Assembly: GCF_016722925.1 (NCBI RefSeq)
Contig: NZ_JAEQNC010000001.1
Location: forward strand, 496,001 to 560,000
Direction: 5' to 3'
Source: Phytoamicus setariae
GTDB taxonomy: Bacteria; Pseudomonadota; Alphaproteobacteria; Rhizobiales; Rhizobiaceae
Length of the DNA: 64,000 nucleotides
In this document: in pieces, positions 19,471 to 30,386 of the stretch
Layout: the number at the start of each line of letters is the position of its first letter
Position numbering within the stretch: the stretch's first letter is position 1
The notes under the pieces: model-generated
Told to the model about the DNA's origin: nothing
Databases searched by the model: none
Seen by the model: the letters and a program-made list of their open reading frames with translations, nothing else
Translations under genes and position numbers: made by a program

Positions 19471-19573
19471 CCTCCCCACAAGGGGGAGGGGCTCAGGCCA
19501 CAGCTAATGCTTCCTGCTTCGGAGTTCCGCTGCGATGGGTGTTTCGCGTTAAGTCCTCCCCCTTGTGGGGAGG
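19471..19573. repeat. Intergenic inverted repeat (rhizobial palindromic element)
   Basis: CCTCCCCACAAGGGGGAGG (19471-19489) is repeated exactly in inverted orientation at 19555-19573, separated by 65 bp. Each arm is itself partly self-complementary. CCTCCCC...TTGTGGGGAGG motifs of this form are a recurrent intergenic repeat in rhizobial genomes. It lies between the SnoaL gene and ppdK and would form a large stem-loop. Confidence 0.75.
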
Positions 19574-19716
19574 ATTTAGGAGGGGTCTTTTCCAGCGCAC
19601 GCCAACTTTCTTGCTGCGTTGCAACATTTTGTATTAGACACTGGTTTTCAAAGCCTTTGGAATAGGATAGCAGTGTTCGTGACAGTTTTTTGAATTCCGC
19701 CTGGGGAGGGCCGGAG

Positions 19717-22389
<2,673 letters not shown>

Positions 22390-22401
22390 GGGGCCCTTGC
22401 C

Positions 22402-23319
22402 TTAATCCTTCGCCCTCGGTCGCGCGATCCATATCCCCGCGAGGATGACGGCGCCGCCGATGGCCTGCGTTACCGAAACCGGCTCGTTTTGCAAAACCCA
22501 GGCGAAGCCGGCTGCGGCGATCGCCTCGATAAATATGACGAGCGAGGAGAATATTGTCGGCAGCCGGCCGAGCGCGATCGACAGCAGGCCCTGTCCACCC
22601 GCATGGCTGACAAAGGCGAGCGCGAAGAGCACGCCCCAGCCGAGCGCCGTATGCGGCAGGATATCCCCTTCGATCACAAGAGCCGCCGCAAGAAGTATGA
22701 CGACCGTTACAAGGCTCATCTCGAAGGTCACGCGTGCGGCGCTGGTTTCCTTGCGGGCCGCGCCGACGGCGAGGAAATAGAGGCCGAAGAATACGCCGGT
22801 GCCGATGCCGAGCGCATCGCCGATCGCGTGGGCGGGATTGAGCGACATGCTCTGGTAGACGAGTGCGCCACCGCCGACCAGGCAGAGGCCGAGCCCGGCA
22901 AGCGTGGACTTCTCCGCCTTCTGCCGGAGGACCAGCCAGCCGAAGATCACCACCCAGAGCGGTGCCATGGTGGCAAAGAAGGTGGCGTTGGCAATCGTGG
23001 TCTTCATGATGGCGAGATGCCAGAGCAGCAGGTCGCCCGCAAAGAACAGGCCTGACAAGAAGACGGGCAGCGACCAGCTTCTGGTCTTGCCAGTCGGTGC
23101 CCCTTCTTCGGCGCGCATCCACATCCACAGGATCGGCAGCGCCAGGAACACACGCCAGAATGCGCTAGACAGCGGCCCGACATCCGCAAACCGTACCAGG
23201 CTCGGTGAAATGCTCATCGCGAAAGCCGCCCCGATCAACGCGGCGATACCGGCCAGAAATTCGATGCGATCGTGCGCAGATTGGGTTTGGGAGGGGAGGG
23301 AGGGGCTGGTATCGGACAT
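22402..23319 (-). CDS. EamA/DMT family transporter
   Basis: A 305-residue inner-membrane protein with about ten hydrophobic helices arranged as two EamA (DUF6) repeats of five, for example FLAGIAALIGAAFAMSI, ALPILWMWM, LPVFLSGLFFAGDLLLWH, LAGLGLCLVGGGALVYQ, SLVTVVILLAAALVIEG, GVLFALAFVSHAGGQGLL and AIGGAVILAGIWIARPR. These drug/metabolite transporter proteins usually export small molecules such as amino acids; the substrate cannot be inferred. It is convergent with ppdK (12-bp gap) and lies between intact ppdK and a degenerate ppdK tail, so it seems inserted after the ancestral ppdK. Confidence 0.92.
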   Translation of the reverse strand: MSDTSPSLPSQTQSAHDRIEFLAGIAALIGAAFAMSISPSLVRFADVGPLSSAFWRVFLALPILWMWMRAEEGAPTGKTRSWSLPVFLSGLFFAGDLLLWHLAIMKTTIANATFFATMAPLWVVIFGWLVLRQKAEKSTLAGLGLCLVGGGALVYQSMSLNPAHAIGDALGIGTGVFFGLYFLAVGAARKETSAARVTFEMSLVTVVILLAAALVIEGDILPHTALGWGVLFALAFVSHAGGQGLLSIALGRLPTIFSSLVIFIEAIAAAGFAWVLQNEPVSVTQAIGGAVILAGIWIARPRAKD

Positions 23320-23499
23320 CAGGGACCTACGCTTTAGCTTGCGCGACTGGCTCTAACGCGATCCGAACCCACAATGCAAGGGTGCGCCATACGATCGGTG
23401 GCCAGTTATGGTCGATGAGCAGTCCTGCAATCCGATAAGCTGTTCGTGCTGGAAAACACAAACGCTTGCTGGATCGCTGCCTCGCCCCCGTCCAGGCTT

Positions 23500-23545
23500 C
23501 AAGCTGGCGGCGGCACAGGCAACGCTCCGGAACGAGAAGAACCGG
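23500..23545 (+). pseudogene. Vestigial copy of the ppdK 3' end
   Basis: This 46-bp segment matches 22341-22386 of ppdK at 40/46 bases and encodes KLAAAQATLRNEKNR versus KLAAAQATIRNERKR in the intact enzyme. The stop codon is lost and similarity fades upstream. It marks the junction at which the 1.1-kb EamA segment separates ppdK from its former downstream flank. Confidence 0.8.
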
Positions 23546-23618
23546 AAAGCATCCCCTGCCTTTCACCATGCTGAAACTGCGTGCTCAACGGGCGCGTTTT
23601 CAATCATGTTGCGTGTTC

Positions 23619-23638
23619 GTTACCGTAACGTACTTGTA
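23619..23638. promoter_or_regulatory. 20-mer shared with 40399 (possible regulator site)
   Basis: GTTACCGTAACGTACTTGTA occurs here and, with one change, at 40399-40418. Both copies lie upstream of genes for secreted proteins, 117 bp and about 170 bp before the starts. It contains the near-palindrome GTTACCGTAAC. An operator or shared promoter element is the likeliest explanation; unproven. Confidence 0.45.
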
Positions 23639-23754
23639 TTTTCCACCGACGAGTGTGCTCCTTCCTGCCGGGCTGTCTGTCCGGCGCTGGCGCGTCGTCT
23701 TGTGAGGTCGCGGTGCCGGATCGGCTGGCCTTATCGTTTGGAGAGGGATTTCGA

Positions 23755-24180
23755 ATGTCGAAGAAACCGAGTGCTTTCAGATGGGCCTTTCTGGCCGCCT
23801 GTCTGGCTTTGCCGGGTGCCAGCATCGCCGACACCATGAGCTACGCCGATGCCGTGACTGTTCTTGCCAAGGATTGCGGCGCCGACATCAAGAAGCATTG
23901 TCGCGGCCTCAACCTGGGGAACGGGGCGATTCAGAACTGCCTTGAGCAGAAGGCGGCAAAGGTGTCGCCAACCTGCAACTCAACGCTTTCAAGCGTGTTG
24001 GCGTCGATCCAGCTGCGACAGACAGCCCAGATGTCTTACGCGAAGGTCTGCAGGCACGCCATCGGTCAGCGTTGCCGGGGCATGCGAGGAGATGGAAACA
24101 TCCTTGGCTGCCTTATCAAGGCAACAAAGCACATAAGCGACGACTGCAATCAGACCATCACAGATGCAGGATGGCGGTGA
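23755..24180 (+). CDS. Secreted Cys-rich repeat (GLG1-type) protein
   Basis: A 141-residue protein with a signal peptide (FRWAFLAACLALPGASIA) and two cysteine-rich repeats of the pattern C-x7-C-x12-C-x11-C. The first spans KDCGADIKKHCRG to SPTC; the second is CRHAIGQRCRGMRG to DDC. This is the arrangement of the Cys-rich GLG1 repeat family; bacterial members are periplasmic and uncharacterised. The start at 23755 is set by GGAGAGGGATTTCGA immediately upstream and by the position of the signal peptide. It is followed after about 20 bp by an OmpA-like gene, with which it is probably co-transcribed. Confidence 0.8.
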   Translation: MSKKPSAFRWAFLAACLALPGASIADTMSYADAVTVLAKDCGADIKKHCRGLNLGNGAIQNCLEQKAAKVSPTCNSTLSSVLASIQLRQTAQMSYAKVCRHAIGQRCRGMRGDGNILGCLIKATKHISDDCNQTITDAGWR

Positions 24181-24201
24181 ACCATGGGCGGGATCGAGAA
24201 C

Positions 24202-24777
24202 ATGAAGAAAAGCACTCGGGGGTTACGCACACTGCTGGCACTGGCCATCCTTGCCGTTCCGGGCTTTGTCTCGGCGCAGGAAATCACCCATCGGCAAATG
24301 GTCACGACGCTCGGGCGGGTCGAGGGCGCAGCCCCCGTTATCGATGTGGCGTTGCTCGCTCAACAGGCATCGGACAATGTCGGAAAGGGTGTCTCCACGC
24401 TGCCGGACTGGAGCAGGCTGGCCAAGCTCTCGCAGTTGATCCTCGAGATCAATTTCGAAAACAACTCGATAGCAATCGAGCCAAATTCATACCGGGCGGT
24501 CGGGTTGATTGCCGATGCGATGCATCATCCCAACCTGTTTCGCTACAAGTTCCTGATCATCGGCCATACCAGTTCCACCGGCGACGCCAGGCACAATCTC
24601 AAGCTCAGCCAGCAGCGCGCCGATGCGATCAGGGTGGCGCTGGCGACGACATTCGCGGTTTCGCCAGATCGGCTTTTCGCCATCGGGGTCGGTGAGGAAT
24701 GGCCGATCGATGCGGCACAACCCACCGCGGCGGTCAACAGGCGAGTCCAACTGATCAATCTGGGGCTCGTGAAGTAG
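24202..24777 (+). CDS. OmpA-family C-terminal domain protein
   Basis: A 191-residue envelope protein. A signal peptide (MKKSTRGLRTLLALAILAVPGFVSAQ) is followed by a linker of about 70 residues and an OmpA-like peptidoglycan-binding domain: INFENNSIAIEPNSY, IIGHTSSTGDARHNLKLSQQ, RADAIRVAL and AAVNRRVQL, including the D and R residues that hold diaminopimelate. No beta-barrel or lipobox is seen, so it is probably periplasmic. An in-frame ATG at 24184 is also possible; 24202 gives a standard signal sequence. Its 3' end overlaps the convergent tetR gene by about 23 bp. Confidence 0.85.
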   Translation: MKKSTRGLRTLLALAILAVPGFVSAQEITHRQMVTTLGRVEGAAPVIDVALLAQQASDNVGKGVSTLPDWSRLAKLSQLILEINFENNSIAIEPNSYRAVGLIADAMHHPNLFRYKFLIIGHTSSTGDARHNLKLSQQRADAIRVALATTFAVSPDRLFAIGVGEEWPIDAAQPTAAVNRRVQLINLGLVK

Positions 24778-25423
24778 TCGAGCTGATTGGAGGACCGGGT
24801 TGCGGTGCGCTCTGTAAAGTCAGCAGCGCCTGCAATCCGGCCAGTTGATAGCGCCAGAAATGGGCGAAGGCCTGCTGGATAGCGGCTGGTTTATCGTACT
24901 CGGTCAGGATGTCCGCGAGCATGTCGACAGTGCGGACAAAAAGCTTGTGCAGCACGAAAGCAAGTTCCGGGGACAGCGCTTGCTCGCCCCGGGTCCTGCT
25001 GATGTAGTCGGCGGCGAGTCGTTCCATTTCGCGCGCAATGAGATCTCGGAAGTGGGTAAAGCGGGTGCCTTCGGCGCCACGCAGCAGCACCAGGGTAACG
25101 TGGCGGTGTTCGACCCAGAACGACAGCAGCGCGCGAGCGTGGTCAGATCCCGCCGCATCCGCGCTTGTCCAGCTGTCCAGCTGTCCCAGCTCGCGAATGC
25201 GCGTGCGCAGCAGCTTCAAGAGCTGTCCGGCCAGTGCAGGGGTCACGATCTCGTCGAACAGTGCCTCCTTGTTGGCGAAATACTTGTAGATGTTGCTGGT
25301 GCTGGTTTCGGCGCGCTCGGCCACATCGGAGAGCTTGGCGATGGCATAGCCCTGGTCGGCGAAAATGGCGGCTGCTGCTGCGACGATGCGCTCGCGCACC
25401 TCCTGCTTCAGTCGTTGAGGCAA
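24755..25423 (-). CDS. TetR family transcriptional regulator
   Basis: A 222-residue repressor. The N-terminal helix-turn-helix reads RERIVAAAAAIFADQGYAIA, then KLSDVAERAETSTSNIYKYF and ANKEALFDEI, typical of TetR; the remaining helices form the ligand-binding and dimer domain. The TTG at 25423 (LPQRLKQEVRER) is chosen: it lies just before family homology, has GGAG upstream, and makes the gene overlap the end of the amidase gene by 16 bp, indicating an amidase-tetR operon. The long frame to 25537 would overlap the amidase by 130 bp. It probably binds the perfect palindrome at 26891. Confidence 0.88.
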   Translation of the reverse strand: MPQRLKQEVRERIVAAAAAIFADQGYAIAKLSDVAERAETSTSNIYKYFANKEALFDEIVTPALAGQLLKLLRTRIRELGQLDSWTSADAAGSDHARALLSFWVEHRHVTLVLLRGAEGTRFTHFRDLIAREMERLAADYISRTRGEQALSPELAFVLHKLFVRTVDMLADILTEYDKPAAIQQAFAHFWRYQLAGLQALLTLQSAPQPGPPISSTTSRAPD

Positions 25424-26871
25424 AGCAGCGTCTCCGTCAGGTCCGCCAGCCGATGTCGCCAGGGGGCTGCCATTTCCAGTTGGAATGCCAGCGAAAACAA
25501 CAGCGCATCTTCGTCCCTCGCAGCCGCAAAGTGGCAACCGATGGGAAGCCCCTCGGCAGTCCAGTATAGGGGAACGGACATGGCTGGCCAGCCGGCGAGG
25601 GAGGCGACGACCGTGTAGCCCGCCAACTGTTGGGTGAACGCATTGGCTGCGTCGGCGTCTTCGTTCGGACCATGCATGCCGAGGGGGCAGGGGCCGAACG
25701 GCACAGTGGGGCTGAGAAGCACGTCATAGCCGGACATGGCCCGGTCGGCGGCGATTTCCGCAGCGGCAAACGCGCCCATCATCTCCGGCCAGTCGGCGGG
25801 CGAAAGCGTCTGCGCGCGCCGGACGATCTCGCTTGTATAGGGTTCGAGCAGCGAGGGATCGTAGGCTTGCCCCATCACCTGCTTGACGTGTTCCAGAATG
25901 CCTCCGATGGCAATTCCGGACAGGGCGAAGAAGGCCTTGCCGGTTGCCTCGGCGTCGATAGCCGGGCCTGCGATCTCGACCACGTCGTGGCCGAGTTGTT
26001 CGCACAATCGCATTGCGGTTTCGAATGCGCAGAGGGCGTCTTTTGAGGGCGGTCGTCCGAAACAATCGTTTCGGTAGGCACCGATGCGCAGTCGTTTGGG
26101 CGCCGTGCCGGCAAGTGCCGTCGCCGTTGGTAGAGGCGCATTGACGCCGGGTTGCTCCGTTGCCAAAAGCCAGTTTGCGCTGTCGCGCACCGAGCGGCTG
26201 ACACAATGGTCACTGATCAGCCGCGCCGTCGGCATTTCGGCGGGAATACCCGAAAGGACCGTTCGCCCCCTGCTGGGCTTGAAACCGAACAGGCCGGCGA
26301 ATGACGCTGGTCCGCGGATCGAGCCGCCGCCATCCGATGCGTGAGCGACTGGCACCATGCCCGAAGCCACGGCCGCGACAGCACCTCCGGAGGAGCCGCC
26401 GGGCGAGAGCGAAAGGTTCCACGGATTACGGGTTGCGCCGTTTACCAGGGTCTCGGTCGTTCCGAGCAATCCGAACTCGGATGTGGCGCTCTTGCCGAGA
26501 ACAATGAGACCGGCAGCGTCCAGTGCTTCCGTGTATTGCGAGCCGGCTGGCGAGACCTGCCCATGGAACATCCGCGTGCCGAAGCCTGCTGCATGCCCCG
26601 GATAGGCCGTCAGGTCCTTGATCAAAGTAGGCACGCCGGCAAAAACGCCGTCTCGCGACGTATTGCGGGCACGCTCCCGCGCGAGGGCAAAATTCTCGGA
26701 AACCAGCGCGTTGATGCGCGGCTCCAGCTTTTCTATCCGCCGGATTGCGGCATCGACCAATTCCAGGGCGCTGACGTCTCCGCGGCGCACGAGCATTGCC
26801 TGCTCGGTGGCATCCATTTGCGCAAACGCATCGTGATCAACTGCCACCGCAGTCCGGGCTGACGTCGTCAT
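25408..26871 (-). CDS. Amidase (amidase-signature family)
   Basis: A 487-residue amide hydrolase with the Ser-cisSer-Lys triad: K85 in PTLIKDLT, the cis-Ser in GGSSGGAVAAV (about 160-161) and nucleophile S184 in SDGGGSIRGPAS. The overall form resembles the NylA/aryl-acylamidase branch rather than GatA, because no gatB/gatC lie nearby and it is controlled by its own TetR. The substrate is unknown; the regulator suggests an inducing amide. Expression should be repressed through the 13-bp inverted repeat at 26891-26921, 20 bp upstream of the start. Confidence 0.92.
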   Translation of the reverse strand: MTTSARTAVAVDHDAFAQMDATEQAMLVRRGDVSALELVDAAIRRIEKLEPRINALVSENFALARERARNTSRDGVFAGVPTLIKDLTAYPGHAAGFGTRMFHGQVSPAGSQYTEALDAAGLIVLGKSATSEFGLLGTTETLVNGATRNPWNLSLSPGGSSGGAVAAVASGMVPVAHASDGGGSIRGPASFAGLFGFKPSRGRTVLSGIPAEMPTARLISDHCVSRSVRDSANWLLATEQPGVNAPLPTATALAGTAPKRLRIGAYRNDCFGRPPSKDALCAFETAMRLCEQLGHDVVEIAGPAIDAEATGKAFFALSGIAIGGILEHVKQVMGQAYDPSLLEPYTSEIVRRAQTLSPADWPEMMGAFAAAEIAADRAMSGYDVLLSPTVPFGPCPLGMHGPNEDADAANAFTQQLAGYTVVASLAGWPAMSVPLYWTAEGLPIGCHFAAARDEDALLFSLAFQLEMAAPWRHRLADLTETLLCLND

Positions 26872-26890
26872 CGCATTTCCTCCAATCGCG

Positions 26891-26921
26891 CTGAATAGAG
26901 AATTGTATATTCTCTATTCAG
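26891..26921. promoter_or_regulatory. Palindromic operator of the amidase-tetR operon
   Basis: CTGAATAGAGAAT (26891-26903) and its exact reverse complement ATTCTCTATTCAG (26909-26921) flank a 5-bp centre. It lies 20 bp ahead of the amidase start and is the obvious binding site for the TetR protein encoded at the end of the same operon. Confidence 0.8.
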
Positions 26922-27048
26922 AGTCAAGACCACGATGGCGAATGTCGGGATGAGCATCCCGGCGGTTACAAGTCGTCATAAAGGGAGTGACGGGAGGGCC
27001 GCAGGTCCCACCGTCAAGATTAGAAGCGGAGGAGCTGGGCTGGCGAGC

Positions 27049-27447
27049 TCAATGCTGGCCGATCTTCTCCAGCACATCGACGAACGAATTTGCAAAATTG
27101 ATGAGATGTTCGGCCTGGCCGTCAGCACCTTCCACCTTGGTTTCCGTACCGTCGTCGGACAGGAAAACGAAAGCCAGCCTTGGTTCGTCGACGCCGGCAT
27201 AGGCAAGGCGCACAGCTGCGACGCGGCCCTTGCTGTCGGGGTCGGTGCCATGAGGCAGGTCGAACAGGAACTCGCCATCGAGCGGCAGGATCGCAGCGCG
27301 CACTGCGTCGGAAAAGACAGGATGGCTGTCCAGCAGCAATTCCAGGCTGAGCCCCACCTCGATGAACTCTACCGGTGCGGTATCGCCCTTCGTCTTGGAA
27401 GGCTTGGTGTGCCTGGCCTTTTCAACATGCTTTTCGGGTGCCCGCAT
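27049..27447 (-). CDS. Conserved-looking hypothetical protein
   Basis: A 132-residue acidic protein of unknown function. A short basic N-terminus (MRAPEKHVEKARHTKPSKTK) is followed by a compact domain, GDTAPVEFIEVGLSLELLL through LAFVFLSDDGTETKVEGADG to a helical C-terminus. No signal peptide, membrane helix or catalytic motif was recognised. The start at 27447 is preferred to 27558 because the extra residues look non-coding. The gene is isolated between the amidase promoter region and DUF1499. Confidence 0.65.
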   Translation of the reverse strand: MRAPEKHVEKARHTKPSKTKGDTAPVEFIEVGLSLELLLDSHPVFSDAVRAAILPLDGEFLFDLPHGTDPDSKGRVAAVRLAYAGVDEPRLAFVFLSDDGTETKVEGADGQAEHLINFANSFVDVLEKIGQH

Positions 27448-27757
27448 AATCCTGTTCTCCAGTTCGTGCCCCCACTGGGGTAAGTGTAGGGTAAACCTAG
27501 GCAAATCTATGGCGAGCGGTGTCGCGCGATTGCGTTCCGGTGCTTGGGCCCGGCCCATGCGCGGCTCATGCAGCCCAGCGCATTCGGTGCGCCCGGAAAA
27601 CGACGGGCGCGTGTGCTCGATGTTGCAGCCTCAACCGAGCTGCTTCGATGGTTGACACATTGTGGTTTTCCCACTCTTTTCGACCAAGGCCATTGCCCGC
27701 AACCGCCAGTCGGCGTATCCAAAAATGGTTTGCAAGTAGCCCTGTTCTGAGGTGCGA

Positions 27758-28657
27758 ATGACGGTCCGCTATGAACGCCCTATTTCCCGTTCGGCTTATT
27801 TCGCACGCCGTCTGGCACTTCTCGCTTTCGCGATGTTCGTCCTGGGATGGGGCCTGCATCGTTTTGGGCCGCTGGAAACGCCCTCTTTCCTTGCCATCGC
27901 ACTGGTTGCCGCGGGTCTCGCCGTTGTGGCGTTCTATCTGGCAATCGTCGGGCTGGCCATGTTGTGGAGAAAGGGCGCCAAGGGCGGCAAGGCAGCCGGG
28001 CAAGCGTTGTTGCTGGTCATCCTGCCGTTGGTTCCACTGGCGTTTGCAGCATCGAACTATGTGAACCTGCCGCCGATCTACGACATTAGCAGCGATCTCG
28101 CCGATCCTCCGCAATGGATCGAGGAGGTGAAGGCCGATCAGTCCTGGCTGGGCGAGCGCAAGCCGGAGACGGCAAAGGAACGTCAGGCGGAACAGAATGC
28201 CTATCGGACGATTTCCGGCCGGCGTTACGACGGTGCGCTCGATCGTGTCTACACCGCTGCCCTGAAAGTAGCTGACGCTATGGGCATTACCGTCACCGAA
28301 CAACGCGGCGGGCCGGAGACTGCGCCTGCCGAGGCGCGGGTCGACAGCAAGAAAGCCGCCGATGAAGCCGTGCCGGATGCGCCCGAGAACGTCCCTGTTC
28401 CACTGCCACGCCCGGAATACGAAATGGGACAGCCCGTCACGGTTGGCGACGCCTTCATACAGGGCGTACATCGCTCACTGGTCTTCGGCTTCCGGCAGGA
28501 CGTGGTGATCCGGATGCGGGAAGAGGCGGAAACCACACTCGTCGATATCCGTGTCGCATCGCGTTACGGGCAGCACGATCTTGGCAGCGGCGCGGCCTTC
28601 ATCGAGAAGTACCTCCGGGCGCTGGATGCGGAATTGCTGGGCATCGCCGGGGACTGA
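27758..28657 (+). CDS. DUF1499 domain membrane protein
   Basis: A 299-residue protein with two or three N-terminal transmembrane helices (LALLAFAMFVLGWGLHRFG, FLAIALVAAGLAVVAFYLAI, ALLLVILPLVPLAFAASNY). A periplasmic or cytosolic DUF1499 domain follows: LPPIYDISSDLADPPQW, GRRYDGALDRVYTAALKVAD and VIRMREEAETTLVDIRVASRYGQHDLGSGAAFI. The family is uncharacterised but often occurs in rhizobia as a single gene. The ATG at 27758 is used, with GAGG a few bases upstream; GTG at 27752 is an alternative. Confidence 0.85.
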   Translation: MTVRYERPISRSAYFARRLALLAFAMFVLGWGLHRFGPLETPSFLAIALVAAGLAVVAFYLAIVGLAMLWRKGAKGGKAAGQALLLVILPLVPLAFAASNYVNLPPIYDISSDLADPPQWIEEVKADQSWLGERKPETAKERQAEQNAYRTISGRRYDGALDRVYTAALKVADAMGITVTEQRGGPETAPAEARVDSKKAADEAVPDAPENVPVPLPRPEYEMGQPVTVGDAFIQGVHRSLVFGFRQDVVIRMREEAETTLVDIRVASRYGQHDLGSGAAFIEKYLRALDAELLGIAGD

Positions 28658-28746
28658 GGCCAAACTTCGCCGGATGTGCGCGGTGTGAACGACGTCGCCG
28701 CGGCCGCAACGTCGTATATTCACAAACCGCGATCCCCTGAATCGCC

Positions 28747-29655
28747 TCAGGCCGGCTCGTAGATGCCGGCTAGCAGCGGCGGACCATCGGTGGTCACCGC
28801 GCCACGCCCCACCAGATCCTCGATATGTGCAAGCACCGAAAGCGCCGCTGCCCCATGCAGCCGCGGGTCTGTCTCGCGATAGATCACCTTGACCATGTCG
28901 GGTATCCGCCGGTCGCCGGCGCGGATGCGCTCCAGGATCGCCCGCTCGCGCATCCGGCGATGGGTGCGGATGCCGCGCATGAACGCCGGGGGATCCATCA
29001 CCGGCCCGCCGTGGCCGGGAAAGAAAATGCGGTCGTCGCGCGCCAGCAGCACGTCGAGCGAAGCCATGTAATCGCTCATCGAGCCATCGGGCGGTGCGAC
29101 GATCGAGGTCGCCCAGGCCATCACGTGGTCGGCGGAAAACACCACGCCGTCGTCATCGAGCGCGAAGGCGGCATGATTGGCGGCATGGCCGGGCGTCAAC
29201 AGCGCTGTCAGGTTCCAGCCGTCGCCTTCCACTTTTTGCCCGTGCGCCAGCGCGATGTCGGGCATGAATTCGGTGTCGGAGCTTTCGGCGAACGGGTTGG
29301 TCTCGCCGTTGTGCAGTGGTCGCGCCGCCCGATGCGGCCCCTCGGCGACGATGATCGCGCCGGTCTCGGCTTTCAGGCGCCGGGCCAGTGGCGAGTGGTC
29401 GCGATGGGTATGGCTGACGGCGATATGGGTCAGTTCGCGACCCTTGAGCGCGGCCATCAGCGCCCGGAAATGGTCATCGTTTTCCGGCCCGGGATCGATC
29501 ACGCAGACCGAGCGATTGCCGACAATGTAGGAATTGGTGCCGTAGAAGGTGAAGGCGGACGGGTTGTTGACAGTCAGCCGCTCGACCCCGGGCGCAACAG
29601 GGACGGCCTCGCCATAGGATGGCGAGAACTCCCTGTTGAAATCGGCATCGGCCAT
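28747..29655 (-). CDS. MBL-fold metallo-hydrolase
   Basis: A 302-residue metallo-beta-lactamase-fold hydrolase. It has the metal motif SHTHRDHSP (HxHxDH), a second ligand in LLTPGHAANH, and FSADHVMAW and FFPGHGG further along; the C-terminal third is a winged-helix LACTB2-like domain (RGIRTHRRMRERAILERI). Members include small nucleases and thioester hydrolases; activity not assigned. The start at 29655 lies only two bases after the upstream cupin stop, so the two genes form an operon and translation is probably coupled. Confidence 0.9.
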   Translation of the reverse strand: MADADFNREFSPSYGEAVPVAPGVERLTVNNPSAFTFYGTNSYIVGNRSVCVIDPGPENDDHFRALMAALKGRELTHIAVSHTHRDHSPLARRLKAETGAIIVAEGPHRAARPLHNGETNPFAESSDTEFMPDIALAHGQKVEGDGWNLTALLTPGHAANHAAFALDDDGVVFSADHVMAWATSIVAPPDGSMSDYMASLDVLLARDDRIFFPGHGGPVMDPPAFMRGIRTHRRMRERAILERIRAGDRRIPDMVKVIYRETDPRLHGAAALSVLAHIEDLVGRGAVTTDGPPLLAGIYEPA

Positions 29656-29657
29656 GT

Positions 29658-29954
29658 TCACTTGTACTCGATCTCGATGAAGGACATCAATTCTTCGCCA
29701 CGATTGACGACATTGTGCGTCATGCCCGCTTCGCGCCGGTAGGCGGCGCCGCGCGCGATATCGACCTCGCGATTGCCAGCATCTTCCTCGATCAGCATTT
29801 TGCAATCGGTCATCGGTACGACGACATAGCCCCAGCCATGGGTGTGCACGCCGGTATCGGCGCCGGGCGAAAAATCCCAGCGCGTGATGCGCACCATGGC
29901 GTCATCAAGCAGCACGGTCGGTTCGGCGGGCGGACGGGCTTTGAATCCAGGCAT
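29658..29954 (-). CDS. Small single-domain cupin protein
   Basis: A 98-residue cupin. The barrel motif 1 is DTGVHTHGWGYVVVPMTD with HTH metal ligands and a later H in EAGMTHNVVN. The start follows GAGGAGAAACAT, a strong site. It is first gene of a two-gene operon with the MBL hydrolase, so it may process or bind a related metabolite; no substrate can be named. Confidence 0.87.
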   Translation of the reverse strand: MPGFKARPPAEPTVLLDDAMVRITRWDFSPGADTGVHTHGWGYVVVPMTDCKMLIEEDAGNREVDIARGAAYRREAGMTHNVVNRGEELMSFIEIEYK

Positions 29955-30169
29955 ATGTTTCTCCTCATGCGTTGGCCAGACCTTAGAAAAGTCTGCCGCC
30001 GCGTCCAGTCAAAACTTGAAATCGGTTGGACAATTCAGGTGAAGGATCGCCGCGCTGAAATGATCTTGCGGTTTTTTCGTTATGGGCGTTGCCCCGCCGG
30101 ATACCTTTTGCTATGAGCGCTTCGCAATCCCACGCCGGAACCTCTCCACCGCATCCGGCAATCAGGCAT

Positions 30170-30244
30170 TGGGGCGTCGCCAAGCGGTAAGGCACCGGTT
30201 TTTGGTACCGGCATTCCCAGGTTCGAATCCTGGCGCCCCAGCCA
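30170..30244 (+). tRNA. tRNA-Gln (anticodon TTG)
   Basis: A complete cloverleaf: acceptor TGGGGCG pairs with CGCCCCA, discriminator G, and an encoded CCA at 30242-30244. Anticodon stem CCGGT/ACCGG encloses loop TTTTGGT with anticodon TTG. The T arm CCCAGGTTCGAATCCTGGG-like segment is intact. The last 17 bases before CCA serve as the integration site of the downstream island. Confidence 0.97.
30225..30241. repeat. Left attachment site core (within tRNA-Gln)
   Basis: GAATCCTGGCGCCCCAG covers the T-arm and acceptor 3' strand of tRNA-Gln. It is identical at 63189. The following four bases match with one change (CCAT versus TCAT). Confidence 0.9.
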
Positions 30245-30309
30245 TGACTTCTCTTTCAAGTCAAAAACGTCGAGATTTCCAGCATGTTCATTTTAGCTGG
30301 GAATCCCAA

Positions 30310-30342
30310 GTCAGACATTGTCTGACTCGACTGTCTGACCTG
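30310..30342. promoter_or_regulatory. Putative integrase/excisionase arm region, left end
   Basis: It contains the palindrome TCAGACATTGTCTGA (30311-30325) followed by GACTGTCTGACCTG (30329-30342). The latter is repeated twice, as GACTGTCTTACCTG, near the right end. The placement between att core and integrase gene suits arm-type binding sites. Just before it, TTAGCTGGGAATCC (30293-30306) repeats the sequence that abuts the right core. Confidence 0.55.
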
Positions 30343-30386
30343 AAAAGGCTGCTCATCTTGATTGCCCTCACAGAAAGGGATCGAAA

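Larger units (their letters stand above)
23320..23754. other. Gene-free gap between EamA and the Cys-rich protein gene
   Basis: Besides the ppdK tail remnant, it contains the 20-mer GTTACCGTAACGTACTTGTA at 23619-23638, repeated with one mismatch at 40399 in the island. It ends with the GGAGAGGG ribosome binding site of the next gene. Short ORFs across it show no family features. Confidence 0.6.
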
